Assembly (NCBI GenBank): GCA_009775605.1
Contig: VSPV01000026.1
Span: 1-24,329 of the forward strand
DNA: 24,329 nt
Source of the DNA: Paramuribaculum sp.
Lineage (GTDB): Bacteria; Bacteroidota; Bacteroidia; Bacteroidales; Muribaculaceae
Direction: 5' to 3'
How positions within the stretch are numbered: position 1 is the stretch's first letter; every line of letters begins with the position of its first letter. The notes below the pieces were generated by a model. It was given only the letters and a program-made list of their open reading frames with translations. It did no database searches and was not told the DNA's origin. Shown here one piece after another: positions 14,574-23,401 of this stretch. The translations under genes and the position numbers were made by a program.

Positions 14574-17500
14574 TTATTTGTGACCGAGCAGCAGGCGTAT
14601 GCTTCCGTGGCAGGGAAGGGCCTCGAGGGTCTTGCAGTAGTTGCCCCAGGCTATTTCGGGGTAGTCCCAGCGGTTGTCGGCATAGAGCGAAATGGAATTG
14701 TCGGAGGTGGTTGCGAGGCGGCAGGCAACGTCGGCTTTGGGAGATATTACCGAAAGATTGCAGGCTCCCGAAAGAGTGTAAATCTCGATATTCTCTTTCA
14801 TTGCCTTTGCGGCCATTGTGAGGGGACGGTCGCAGTTCGCGCCGCGGTCAGCCCAATAGAAGTAGTCGTGGGTGTCGTCGCGCCATGCCTGGCGGGGTTC
14901 CTGGCCGTAGCGCACAACTTTGGAGTTGTAAAGGCTGACGCTTCCCTTGTTTCCTGACATCGCATCGGCGGGATAGTCGTCCCAGTAGCCGCGACGCTGC
15001 CATGACAGGTGCGTGTAGGAATAGGGGAGCCGGAACATGAGTCCCTCTTCGCGGAGGAAGCCGTTGGGGAGACCGTCAACGTTATAGGCTGTAGCCATCT
15101 CGCCCTGAGGGGTGATGATGATATTGAATGTGACGCTGACGTCGCCGTAGGTACCTTTGATGTCAACCATGATGTCGGCACCGTTGCGCCGGTGTGTCAG
15201 TGATGTGAGTTTCCACTGGTCGGGGTCCACTACCACATGGTCGGCGATCTTGCGGACCTCGGCTCCCGAGAGATGATTGAGGTTGACGTAGCCGTTGAAA
15301 TAGGGGCCGCTTGCAATTGCCGGGATTCCACGGACGGTGGCGTTGGTTATCAGTCCGGTGGTTTTGCTGAACGGTATCGTGAATCCGTCGCCGGTGATTG
15401 TGAGGCTGTTCCCACTGTCGGTAACGCTCAGCGATGTGCCTGCGGCGGCAGGGCTGGGCATCTCGGCCTTGACGTCGCCTATGGTGAAAAGGTAGCTGTC
15501 GATAGTGTCGCGGCCGGTGGCGGTGGTGAAAGTCAGGCGAAGGGAGTCGACGCGCTGCCAGTCGGAGCCGGGAATGACGAGTGTGGCTTTACCGTGGGGC
15601 ATGAGGTCGGGCATCGCAACGGGAGTAACGGTGCCTTTGTGGGAAACAGAGGCTTTGATCTCGTTGAGATTGGTGTGGTCAAAGCGGTTCATCAACGTAA
15701 GATACACCGGCTGTCCGGGCACGGCATCGATGGCTCGCGCATCAAGGACTTTGACGGGGGTATAGGCTTTCTTGGTGGCCCAGAATTCGGGCTTTGGACG
15801 GCGCCAGATGTCAACTATGCCCCAGTCGCCGTAGCCCACGCACTTTCCGGTGTAATCCACCGGCTTTCCTGAGCGTGCGAACTCAATCCAGTAGGGTTCG
15901 CCTGCTTTGGGATCGGGAAGCATGAAAACATCGTCAATATATCCCCAGATGGCACCGCCGAGAGCTCCGGGAGCGTTGTATACGCCGTCCCACATCATAT
16001 CGAGGGATTTACCCCAGAATTCGCGTATGCCGGGGTCGTTGCGCAGGGTCTCGAAGGTGTAGCATGCGGGGTGTGCCCATTCGTCGAACAGAGCCGGGAT
16101 TCCTTCGCCCTGGAACCCGCGGGTCTGCTTGCCCACCTGCCAGAGGTTGCCGTCAACGGCGGGGTAGTGCATGCTGAGTATGTCGTAAATAGGTTTGGTT
16201 CCCTCAGGCTGATAACCCGGATAGCTCCATATCACGGGGCGTGTGGTGTCGTAGGCTTTCACGCGGTCGTAGCTCTTCTGGAAGTTGGAGCCGTACTGAC
16301 TTTCGTTGCCGACGCTCCAGAACAGAATGGAGGGATGGGTCTGGAAGGCCTTTACCATCTCGTCGAGCTGGCCGAGGTATTGTGCGGTGAAAGTGGAGTC
16401 GTTCTGGGAGGCGCCGGGGGCGTAGTTCTTCTGGCGGTGGGTATTGACGAAGCAGGCAGCCGTCTCGCATTCGATGTAGATACCGAGGCGGTCGCAGAAC
16501 TCAATGAAGTCCTCGGTGGGAGGGTAGTGGGATGTGCGCACCCAGTTCATGTTGGCCTGCTTGAAGAGGACGGCATCGATGCTGTCGGTGGCGCGGTCGG
16601 TAGAGCGTCCGCGGCGGGGATCCACGTCGTGACGGCAGGCGCCGCGCAGTTTCACGGGCATTCCGTTCACAAGCATGCGGTCGCCTTTGATTTCTATGTT
16701 GCGGAATCCTATCTGTTTTCTGACGGTTGATGCAGCAGCGCCGTTGTCGGGATTTATCTGAAGGGTCAGGGTGTAGAGATTGGGGTGTTCGGCATCCCAT
16801 TTCAACGGTTTCTTAACTACTTCGCTGATTTGGTTGGGGCCAGGTTTCAATTGGGCTGTGCCGAGATTCATCACGGAGCCGTCGGGAGCGGTGAGTGTCA
16901 CAGCGGCTTTTGCCGGTTGCTTTCCGGTTAGATTGAAATCAATGTGCAGCCGGGCGTCGGTGAAGGTGGTGTCAAGTCGTGCATCGACGCGAAGATCGGT
17001 CATGTAAGTGTCAGGAACGGCAAACAGTTCCACTCCGCGCAGTATGCCGCATATGGGATGGTGGGCATAGCCGGAGCCATAGGATATTTCCTCTATTGGG
17101 TCGACCAGTTTCAGTTCGATAGTGTTTTCCTTGCCGGGTTTCACCCAGTCGGTGACGTCGGTTTCCCAGCGTGAGAATCCTCCGCGATGTTCGCGCACAT
17201 ATTTTCCGTTGATTAAAAGTGTTGCATAACTGTAGGTGCCGTTGAAGCGCAGTATGGTGCGGGAGCCGGCGAATGACTGCGGCAGAGGGAACTTCTTGCG
17301 GTAGACAACCTCCTTGTCGTGAGGCACGGCGTAGCCCTGCATGGAGGCTTCGCCGGGAACATCTACGGATGTCCAGCCGCTTTTGGGGGAGAACTTAAAC
17401 TGCCACTTGCCGTCGAGGTTAAGCGAGGCGGGGCTGGTGCCGTTGACCGAGGCGGGGAACGGGTAGGTAACGGCGTCGTAAGCGTCGTAAGCGTCGTAGG

Positions 17501-17576
17501 CATTGGCCCCGAATGCCGATGCCAGCATCAGAGCCGCGGTTGCGATTTTTCTGAGGTATGAGATTACACTTTGCAT
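14574..17576 (-). CDS. Secreted GH2 beta-galactosidase
   Basis: The 1000-residue enzyme should hydrolyse terminal beta-galactosides in the periplasm or at the cell surface. A signal peptide spans about 1-26 (MQSVISYLRKIATAALMLAS, then AFGANA) and is followed by an AYD tandem repeat. Next come the sugar-binding jelly roll (NLDGKWQFKF...YRKKFPLP), an Ig-like domain, the TIM barrel (about 300-590) and a LacZ small-chain-like C-terminal domain. The acid/base is Glu425 in FWSVGNES. The nucleophile is probably Glu499 in LFDEWAHP, matching the E-AH pattern of LacZ-type enzymes. The fold RGACRHDVDPRRGRS and NWVRTSHYPP are also typical. A start at 17606 is possible in frame, but 17576 fits the signal peptide and lies downstream of the -7 element at 17595-17602. 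Exact substrate is inferred. Confidence 0.9.
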   Translation of the reverse strand: MQSVISYLRKIATAALMLASAFGANAYDAYDAYDAVTYPFPASVNGTSPASLNLDGKWQFKFSPKSGWTSVDVPGEASMQGYAVPHDKEVVYRKKFPLPQSFAGSRTILRFNGTYSYATLLINGKYVREHRGGFSRWETDVTDWVKPGKENTIELKLVDPIEEISYGSGYAHHPICGILRGVELFAVPDTYMTDLRVDARLDTTFTDARLHIDFNLTGKQPAKAAVTLTAPDGSVMNLGTAQLKPGPNQISEVVKKPLKWDAEHPNLYTLTLQINPDNGAAASTVRKQIGFRNIEIKGDRMLVNGMPVKLRGACRHDVDPRRGRSTDRATDSIDAVLFKQANMNWVRTSHYPPTEDFIEFCDRLGIYIECETAACFVNTHRQKNYAPGASQNDSTFTAQYLGQLDEMVKAFQTHPSILFWSVGNESQYGSNFQKSYDRVKAYDTTRPVIWSYPGYQPEGTKPIYDILSMHYPAVDGNLWQVGKQTRGFQGEGIPALFDEWAHPACYTFETLRNDPGIREFWGKSLDMMWDGVYNAPGALGGAIWGYIDDVFMLPDPKAGEPYWIEFARSGKPVDYTGKCVGYGDWGIVDIWRRPKPEFWATKKAYTPVKVLDARAIDAVPGQPVYLTLMNRFDHTNLNEIKASVSHKGTVTPVAMPDLMPHGKATLVIPGSDWQRVDSLRLTFTTATGRDTIDSYLFTIGDVKAEMPSPAAAGTSLSVTDSGNSLTITGDGFTIPFSKTTGLITNATVRGIPAIASGPYFNGYVNLNHLSGAEVRKIADHVVVDPDQWKLTSLTHRRNGADIMVDIKGTYGDVSVTFNIIITPQGEMATAYNVDGLPNGFLREEGLMFRLPYSYTHLSWQRRGYWDDYPADAMSGNKGSVSLYNSKVVRYGQEPRQAWRDDTHDYFYWADRGANCDRPLTMAAKAMKENIEIYTLSGACNLSVISPKADVACRLATTSDNSISLYADNRWDYPEIAWGNYCKTLEALPCHGSIRLLLGHK
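17472..17503 (-). repeat. 9-bp tandem repeat encoding Ala-Tyr-Asp units
   Basis: About three head-to-tail copies of a 9-bp unit (GCTTACGAC on the minus strand) encode AYDAYDAYDA directly after the predicted signal peptidase site of the beta-galactosidase. The copies are nearly identical in DNA, which indicates recent slippage expansion. The unit is a multiple of three, so copy number changes keep the frame. Confidence 0.75.
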
Positions 17577-17594
17577 AGGATGAAATATTTTCTG

Positions 17595-17602
17595 CAAAGT
17601 TA
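17595..17602 (-). promoter_or_regulatory. Possible -7 element of the beta-galactosidase gene
   Basis: TAACTTTG on the minus strand is a perfect TAnnTTTG match, 18 nt before the chosen ATG. No good TTTG stands 19-20 nt upstream. That would fit a promoter needing an activator, perhaps the AraC-type regulator encoded next to it, but this is inference. The predicted 5' leader would be only about 12-14 nt. Confidence 0.45.
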
Positions 17603-17683
17603 GCAAGTGTCAATACCTTGATGATGCTTTTAATGGGCTGGATGCTTGCACAAAACGGAACTTTTGGGGCGGTGAGTTTGCAC

Positions 17684-18514
17684 TTATCGGACAAAGAATT
17701 CCATGGGAGTACGGCCGGTTGCCTTTTTGAAAGCCCTGGAGAAATACTGCGGGGACGAGAATCCGCAGGCAAAGCACACTTCCTTTACGGAGTGTTCGCC
17801 GGAGGTGAGCATGGCTATGGCCTGCTGAATGCGGATGCGGGCAATGTAGTCGGAGGGGGAAATCTGTAGATGGACGGCAAATAATCGGCGCAGCTCGCGG
17901 TCGGATATTCCTGCCTGAGAAGCTACCTCAGAGAGGGATATGCGCCCAAGAGCGTTGCGGTCAATGATGTCCTTGGCCTTTGAGAGCGAGGGGGGATAGG
18001 ACTTGTCGGGCGCGTCGGTCTCGCAGTGGCGTCGGAGCAGTATGATTAGCTGCGCATAGTTCAGAAGGGCCGCATTGCGGTAGGATGTCTTTTTGTTGGC
18101 CAGTTCCCAGATAATGGCGTGGATTGTGGATCTGATGCGTGCGTTGCCCGAGATGCGCACCACGGGCTCGCTGAGTTCGAGGCTGAATGAGGTTTTGCCT
18201 GAGGCGAGAGCGAGCACGTCGGGCATCATTTCAAGCTGCAGCAGCGTAGCGCCTTTGCGTCCCGCCTGAAAGCGGTGGGATGTGCCGGGGGCTATGAGCA
18301 TGGTATCGCCTTTGCGGAATGTGAGGCGTTTCCCCTCTGTGAGGAGGAAGCATGAGCCGCTGCTTACGTAGTTGATTTCGATGCGGCGGTGGGAGTGAGG
18401 GCCGTATGCTTCTCCGGGGAGAAAGGAAATGCTTCGGAACACCTCGGCAAGACGCCGGGCGTCGGCAGAAGCGGAATCTCCGTGTGGAGTGTCTGAATCC
18501 AGAATATGTGTCAT
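17684..18514 (-). CDS. AraC-family transcriptional regulator with cupin sensor domain
   Basis: The 276-residue protein joins an N-terminal cupin-like ligand domain (about 25-120: FLPGEAYGPHSHRRIEINYV, RKGDTMLIAPGTSHRF) to a C-terminal double helix-turn-helix of AraC type (about 175-276). The latter reads LGRISLSEVASQAGISDREL and VKEVCFACGFSSPQYFSRAF, followed by KKATGRTPMEF. It is expected to bind DNA in the cytoplasm and respond to a sugar. It lies 22 nt after the beta-mannosidase gene and 107 nt before the beta-galactosidase gene, all on one strand, so it probably controls one or both. It is not a hybrid two-component regulator and there is no SusC/SusD pair nearby. Confidence 0.9.
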   Translation of the reverse strand: MTHILDSDTPHGDSASADARRLAEVFRSISFLPGEAYGPHSHRRIEINYVSSGSCFLLTEGKRLTFRKGDTMLIAPGTSHRFQAGRKGATLLQLEMMPDVLALASGKTSFSLELSEPVVRISGNARIRSTIHAIIWELANKKTSYRNAALLNYAQLIILLRRHCETDAPDKSYPPSLSKAKDIIDRNALGRISLSEVASQAGISDRELRRLFAVHLQISPSDYIARIRIQQAIAMLTSGEHSVKEVCFACGFSSPQYFSRAFKKATGRTPMEFFVR

Positions 18515-18536
18515 CCCCGGGAAAAATTGGTGTTTG

Positions 18537-21116
18537 TCAGTTACCGGATGTCTTCGAGGCGCGGCGCAGGTCGGTGTGGGATAGACGTTGGCGCACTTCC
18601 TGTGCAGAGATGCCGGGAGCGTGGAGCGCCACGCGGTATTCGCGGCCCGGAAGCAGGTCGAAATAGTTGTCGGCGAAGAAGTAGTCGCCGTCGCCGAGTG
18701 TCATGCGGAAGGCGCGTACAAACTTGTCGGACTTCACGGAGATTGTGTAATCACCGTCGGAGCCGCTGACGTCGCAGGTAATGACGGCCTGCGGAAAGCG
18801 TACTTCCTTCTGCGGGGCGAGAAGAAGGAGGGTCTCGTAGATGGAATCGTCGGGAGTACGGAGCGAGGCCGTGACGACCGCGTCGCGCGGGTCAATACCC
18901 TCGGGAAGATCCGACGCTGGAATGGAGATGACAGTGACGGCGTCGGGCTGAACGTTGACTTGCCGGTCGAGTGAAGTCAGTATGCGGCCGTCGAGAGCGA
19001 GCACATCAATGTCTACGTGGGCCGGAACGGCGTCCTTACGGTCGGAGGCGATATAGAGGGTGAGGGCGCCGAGGCTGTCGGGGCGCAGGGAAAGCATTAT
19101 GTCGCGATAGGCTTTTGTGGCGAAATAATGCTGCGCTTTCCAGCGTCCGTAATAGTCGCGGCTTGACCATGAGGCCACGGGCCAGCAGTCGTTGTGCTGC
19201 CAGAAAAGGGAGCCCATGCAGTAAGGACGGTCGCGGCGATGGGCTTCGATGGCGGTGCGGATGGCATCGCCCTGCAGAACCTGAGTCATATAGAGCATCG
19301 ATTCGAAATCTTTTGGCGCGGGATAGCCTTCGAGAAGGTATTTCTCAAGTTTGCGGTTGGCGCCAGCACCGGCACGCTGATGGGCAAGCATCACGTCGGA
19401 ATCGATGAAATGCGAAGCGGAATCAGGGGCATATTTTCTCACGGTCTCTATTTCGGGGAAGGACTGGAAGCCGTATTCGCTGAAGAAGCGGCTGCGCTGC
19501 TTGTTGTAAAGCTCGATGGGCGCGCCGCCGCCCCACACGCTCCAGAAGTGGAAGTCGCCGCGTTCGGCCTGCGAGGAACCGTCGGGACGGCTGAACGGAG
19601 AGGAAGGTGTGTAGGGCCGGTCAGGGTCGTGCTCGGCTACGGTCTGCGGCAGGAGGGAGAAATACACGTCGTCGAACTGACGGCGCATCATGTCGGCCTC
19701 GCCTGCTGCCTCGGCCCGGCGACGCCATCCCCAGCCGTACCAGGCATCGAGACATTCGTTGTTACCACACCACACGGCTATCGAAGGATGGTTGCGCAGA
19801 CGGCGCACATTGTCCACGGCCTCATGGCGAATGTTGTCGAGCAGAGCGCCTTCGGCGGGATACATGCTGCACGCAAACATAAAATCCTGCCATACCATTA
19901 TGCCCATGCTGTCGCAGAGGGAATAGAAGCGATCGTCCTCATAGATGCCGCCGCCCCACACGCGGAGCATGTTCATGTTGGCGCGGGCTGCGTCGGCTAT
20001 GGTGCGTCGGTATTTATCGGTGGTGACGCGGGGCAGGAAGTTGTCGGAGGGAATATAGTTGGCCCCTTTGGCGAATACCGGACGTCCGTTGAGCCGGAAA
20101 TAGAACGTGCGCCCCTGGGCGTCTTCGTCGCGCACAAGCTCGATAGTGCGTATTCCGGCAGTGACCGAGCGGGTGTCGGCTATGTTGTGTCCGGCGGATA
20201 TTTTTACGTCGAATCTGTATAATTCGGGATTTCCCAGGCCGTTGCACCACCAGAGACGGGGATTCTTTACGGTGAAGGGAATATAAATCCGGTTCAGACC
20301 CGGAGTAAGATCTGTTTTGGTGCGGGCGTAGGTTTTCTCGCCACCCACGGTGACGGTGCACCCCTTGACGCGGGCGGGAGAGTTGATTTCTACGGTGGCC
20401 GTCATGCGGGCTTCCTTGGCGGAGGCTGAGAGGGTGCGGATGAACACATCGTCAATCACCGGGCCCGACCATGCCTTGAGGTAGACGGGGCGCCAGATGC
20501 CTGAGGTGACAAGGCGTGGGCCCCAGTCCCAGCCATAGTGGTAACCGGCCTTGCGTGCGAAGACGCTTACTTTTTTGTTGAAGACGCCGCCGTTTTCCGA
20601 CTGGTCGTTTGACGCCGGATAGGGATATTTCAGGCCCAGAGCCTCGTATTTGGGAATGTCGGTTTTAAGCGGGGAATGGAAAAGGATGCGGAGATCGTTG
20701 CCGGAGGGTTTCAGCAGCGACGCAACGGGTACTTCCCAGCGGCGGAACATATTGTCGGCCTTGAGAACGAGAGAGTCGTTGAGAAACACATCGGCGTAGG
20801 TGTCGAGGCCGTCGAACACCAGGCTCACACTGTCGGCTGCGCCCACCGCGGGGTCGAGGTCGAAGGTGGTGGAATAGAGCCAGTCTTCCTTGTCGACCCA
20901 CTGCACCATCCGCTCGTTCTGGGCTATGAAGGGGTCGGGAATCATGCCGGAGGCCATGAGGTCGGTATGTACCGTTCCCGGAACGGTGGCGGGATGCCAC
21001 TGCATGAGGTTGTTCTGACGGAATTTCCAGCCGGAGTGGAGCTGCTGGGTGATTACAGAGGCGTTTGCCATCAATGACGATATGAGGATTGACGATAGGA
21101 TAATGACGGATTTCAT
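18537..21116 (-). CDS. Secreted GH2 beta-mannosidase
   Basis: The 859-residue enzyme releases terminal beta-mannose from manno-oligosaccharides or N-glycan cores. A signal peptide (about 1-19, MKSVIILSSILISSLMANAS) is followed by the sugar-binding domain (LHSGWKFRQ...WHPATVPGTVHTDLMASGMIPDPF, a hallmark of beta-mannosidases). An Ig-like domain, the TIM barrel and C-terminal Ig-like domains follow. The acid/base is Glu454 in VWCGNNECLDAW and the nucleophile Glu547 in FFSEYGFQSFP. WGGGIYEDD and GSLFWQHNDCWPVASW are also typical, and length agrees with the family. It starts 61 nt after xseB with no clear promoter between, so it may be read through from the upstream genes. The AraC gene follows after 22 nt. 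Confidence 0.92.
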   Translation of the reverse strand: MKSVIILSSILISSLMANASVITQQLHSGWKFRQNNLMQWHPATVPGTVHTDLMASGMIPDPFIAQNERMVQWVDKEDWLYSTTFDLDPAVGAADSVSLVFDGLDTYADVFLNDSLVLKADNMFRRWEVPVASLLKPSGNDLRILFHSPLKTDIPKYEALGLKYPYPASNDQSENGGVFNKKVSVFARKAGYHYGWDWGPRLVTSGIWRPVYLKAWSGPVIDDVFIRTLSASAKEARMTATVEINSPARVKGCTVTVGGEKTYARTKTDLTPGLNRIYIPFTVKNPRLWWCNGLGNPELYRFDVKISAGHNIADTRSVTAGIRTIELVRDEDAQGRTFYFRLNGRPVFAKGANYIPSDNFLPRVTTDKYRRTIADAARANMNMLRVWGGGIYEDDRFYSLCDSMGIMVWQDFMFACSMYPAEGALLDNIRHEAVDNVRRLRNHPSIAVWCGNNECLDAWYGWGWRRRAEAAGEADMMRRQFDDVYFSLLPQTVAEHDPDRPYTPSSPFSRPDGSSQAERGDFHFWSVWGGGAPIELYNKQRSRFFSEYGFQSFPEIETVRKYAPDSASHFIDSDVMLAHQRAGAGANRKLEKYLLEGYPAPKDFESMLYMTQVLQGDAIRTAIEAHRRDRPYCMGSLFWQHNDCWPVASWSSRDYYGRWKAQHYFATKAYRDIMLSLRPDSLGALTLYIASDRKDAVPAHVDIDVLALDGRILTSLDRQVNVQPDAVTVISIPASDLPEGIDPRDAVVTASLRTPDDSIYETLLLLAPQKEVRFPQAVITCDVSGSDGDYTISVKSDKFVRAFRMTLGDGDYFFADNYFDLLPGREYRVALHAPGISAQEVRQRLSHTDLRRASKTSGN

Positions 21117-21177
21117 GGTGGAGGTATGGCAAGGTTGATGATGAATGGGAGAGCGGGAAACGGGAGTGCGTTCCAGC

Positions 21178-21396
21178 CTATTTCTCGAGGTCGGCGAGGA
21201 TTGCTTTCAGCTCCTCGTCGGTGGCCTGCAGACGGCGGCGGCATTCGCGCAGGAGTTCGGTGGCGCGCCGGGTGTAGGCCGTGAGAAGGTCTATGTCGCA
21301 GCTGTCGCTCTGCATGTTGCGGAGTATGGCGTCGAGTTCGGAAGTGGCCTGAGTGTAGGAAAGCTCGGCAACGGGGGTAAACTGAGGTTTTTCCAT
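21178..21396 (-). CDS. xseB: Exodeoxyribonuclease VII small subunit
   Basis: The 72-residue protein is the small helical subunit that binds the XseA coiled coil to form the single-strand-specific exonuclease VII. The family signature is visible: SYTQATSELDAILRNMQSDS, then CDIDLLTAYTRRATELLREC and RRRLQATDEELKAILADLEK. The start MEKPQFTPVAE at 21396 is 11 nt after the xseA stop codon; the frame is open further upstream, but only because of the high GC content. Order and spacing show co-transcription with xseA. Confidence 0.93.
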   Translation of the reverse strand: MEKPQFTPVAELSYTQATSELDAILRNMQSDSCDIDLLTAYTRRATELLRECRRRLQATDEELKAILADLEK

Positions 21397-21407
21397 AAGG
21401 AGGATGG

Positions 21408-22748
21408 TTATTGCTGTGGAAGGATGGTTTTGACGGTGGAGGTGAATTCTCCGGAGGCGAGGCGCGTGGTGACTTCGGCTCCGGCAGGAAGCGAGGAGGC
21501 GTCGGTGACAGCACGGCCCCGGAAGGTGGTGAGGGAGAAACCGCGCCGGAGGGTGGCCTGCGGGGAATAGGCTTCGAGAAGGTCGGCCTTGGCAGTGAGC
21601 CGTTCGACGGCGCGTGATGTGAGGGCGGTGGCGGCGGTGGCGAGGGCGCGGCCGGTCATGGAGATGCGTTCGAGACCCGCCACGATGTGGCGTGAGGCCG
21701 CGGAACCAATCACGGCGGCATCGCGGTCGAGAATGTCGAGGGCGCGCTGCCACGCGGCACGGGGCGCTGCGGCAAGGGTACTTGACTGATAAGCAACCTG
21801 CATGCGGTAGGCCGCGATTTTGTCGGATGCGGCGCGGACTATGGCGGCGGCGGTGGCGTCGAGGCCGTCGAGTTCCTGCTGGGCCTGGGCCACGAGCCAT
21901 TCGGCGGCGGCGGTAGGGGTCTTCACGCGCATGTTGGCCACGTAGTCGAGCACCGTGACGTCGCGCTCATGGCCTATGCCCACTATGACGGGGAGAGGAA
22001 ACTGGGCAACGTTGGCGGCAAGGTCGTAGTCGTCGAACGCCATGAGGTCGCTGGTGGCTCCGCCGCCGCGGATTATCACCACGCAGTCCCAGCGGTCGCA
22101 CTCGGCGGCGATGGCCTCGAGAGCGGCGATTACCGTGGCAACGGTGCGCTCGCCCTGCATCACGGCGGGAAACAGGGCGGTGCGGAAGCGCAGGCGCGAG
22201 GGATTGCCGTAGAGCTGGTTCATGAAGTCGCCGTAACCGGCGGCGCCCGCGGCTGAGATGACGGCCACGCGCAGGGCCGGGACAGGCCATTGGATTTCGC
22301 GGTTCATGCCCAGAATGCCTTCAGCCTTGAGGCGCTGCAGGATCTCGCGCCGGCGGCGTTCGGCCTCGCCCATGGTGTAGGCGGGATTGATCTGCGATAT
22401 GACGAACGACATGCCGAAGGCGGCATGGAAGCTGACCGTGCCGCATACCATGACCTTGAGCCCGGACGCAAGACGCTGGCCGGTGGCGGCGGTGAAGAGG
22501 GCGTTGAGGCGCACAAAGACGTTGGCCCAGATGGCTGCGCGCATGCGGGCGAGAACTGCGCCTGTGGCGGGGTCTTTCTCCAGCAGCTCGAGATAGCAGT
22601 GGCCGTTGTTGGTGCGCACATCGCTAAGCTCGGCCACCACCCATCGCGACTGGAGAGCGGGAACGGCGAGGGAGCGCCCCACGAGGGCGGCGAGCTGGCG
22701 CAGGGTGAGTGCGCCGGAGGTTTCGGGTGCGGGCGAGGGAATGCTCAT
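21408..22748 (-). CDS. xseA: Exodeoxyribonuclease VII large subunit
   Basis: The 446-residue catalytic subunit of exonuclease VII degrades single-stranded DNA to oligonucleotides. An N-terminal OB-fold (about 14-110: LTLRQLAALVGRSLA, RWVVAELSDVRTNNGHCYLEL) is followed by the catalytic domain. That domain has the conserved VVIIRGGGATSDLMAFDDYD, PVIVGIGHERDVTVLDYVA and KTPTAAAEWLV. A long coiled coil and a short beta-rich end (LRRGFSLTTFRGRAV) follow. I choose ATG 22748 because it overlaps the stop codon of the DUF3256 gene as ATGA and homology begins soon after; ATG 22778 would lengthen the overlap to 34 nt. Confidence 0.94.
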   Translation of the reverse strand: MSIPSPAPETSGALTLRQLAALVGRSLAVPALQSRWVVAELSDVRTNNGHCYLELLEKDPATGAVLARMRAAIWANVFVRLNALFTAATGQRLASGLKVMVCGTVSFHAAFGMSFVISQINPAYTMGEAERRRREILQRLKAEGILGMNREIQWPVPALRVAVISAAGAAGYGDFMNQLYGNPSRLRFRTALFPAVMQGERTVATVIAALEAIAAECDRWDCVVIIRGGGATSDLMAFDDYDLAANVAQFPLPVIVGIGHERDVTVLDYVANMRVKTPTAAAEWLVAQAQQELDGLDATAAAIVRAASDKIAAYRMQVAYQSSTLAAAPRAAWQRALDILDRDAAVIGSAASRHIVAGLERISMTGRALATAATALTSRAVERLTAKADLLEAYSPQATLRRGFSLTTFRGRAVTDASSLPAGAEVTTRLASGEFTSTVKTILPQQ

Positions 22749-23392
22749 GGTCTGGGCTCGAATCTGCGTCCGTTCCATTCATACTGAAGCTTGTCGCGCA
22801 GATATGGACGGACGGCGGCGGAGTCTTCAGAAGAAAGGGATTTTCCGGTGTTGTTGGTGAGTGTAAGCAGACGCGTGGAGGGGTCGTAGGAGTAGGCTAC
22901 GAGCATGAAGGGCACCATTTCGGTTACCTGGTCGGCATGGGATTTGCCGAGGGGCGTGAGCCAGTCGCGCACGGCGGGAGCGCGGAACACGCGGTCGGTG
23001 AACGCGCGGCTCCAGTCGGAGGAGTAGATGTCGAGCCGGCTGTCTCGCTCGGGAACGTCCATTGTGGTGATGACGGCCACGAGTGTGTCGGTGCCGCTTT
23101 TTGGGGGGAGCACGGCTATGAGATAATCGGATACCTCCGTCATGTCTATTTCGATAGCCTGCGGCGAAAGGCTCTTTACGCCGCTTTTGCCGCGCAGGAC
23201 GTTGGTGGACTTCACGTCCATGCCGCTGGCGTGGTAGTCGAGCATGTCGAGGCGCGTGGTGCTGTCAAGGAGCGGCAGCACCGTCTGCGGGGCCGTGACG
23301 AACGCTTTGGCTGCGGTGAATTCCGAGCGCAGAGGAAGGGCGGTGAGCGCACAGACGGCTATTGCCAGAAATGGCAGAAGTTTCGTTTTCAT
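22745..23392 (-). CDS. DUF3256 family exported protein
   Basis: The 215-residue protein begins with a signal peptide (about 1-23, MKTKLLPFLAIAVCALTALP). The mature part has the family pattern AFVTAPQTVLPLLDSTTRLDMLDYHASGM, split across about residues 30-58. Beta-rich stretches follow (LIAVLPPKSGTDTLVAVITT, LLTLTNNTGKSL), and the end is LQYEWNGRRFE. The family is confined to Bacteroidales as far as I know, and its function is unknown. It is 9 nt after the helicase gene and overlaps xseA by 4 nt, so it is co-transcribed with both. Confidence 0.85.
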   Translation of the reverse strand: MKTKLLPFLAIAVCALTALPLRSEFTAAKAFVTAPQTVLPLLDSTTRLDMLDYHASGMDVKSTNVLRGKSGVKSLSPQAIEIDMTEVSDYLIAVLPPKSGTDTLVAVITTMDVPERDSRLDIYSSDWSRAFTDRVFRAPAVRDWLTPLGKSHADQVTEMVPFMLVAYSYDPSTRLLTLTNNTGKSLSSEDSAAVRPYLRDKLQYEWNGRRFEPRP

Positions 23393-23401
23393 GATTCGTC
23401 T

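Noticed and set aside
21397..21407. AGGAGG-like sequence near xseB as a Shine-Dalgarno site
   Set aside because: It is on the plus strand, while xseB is on the minus strand, and the other genes here show no Shine-Dalgarno use.
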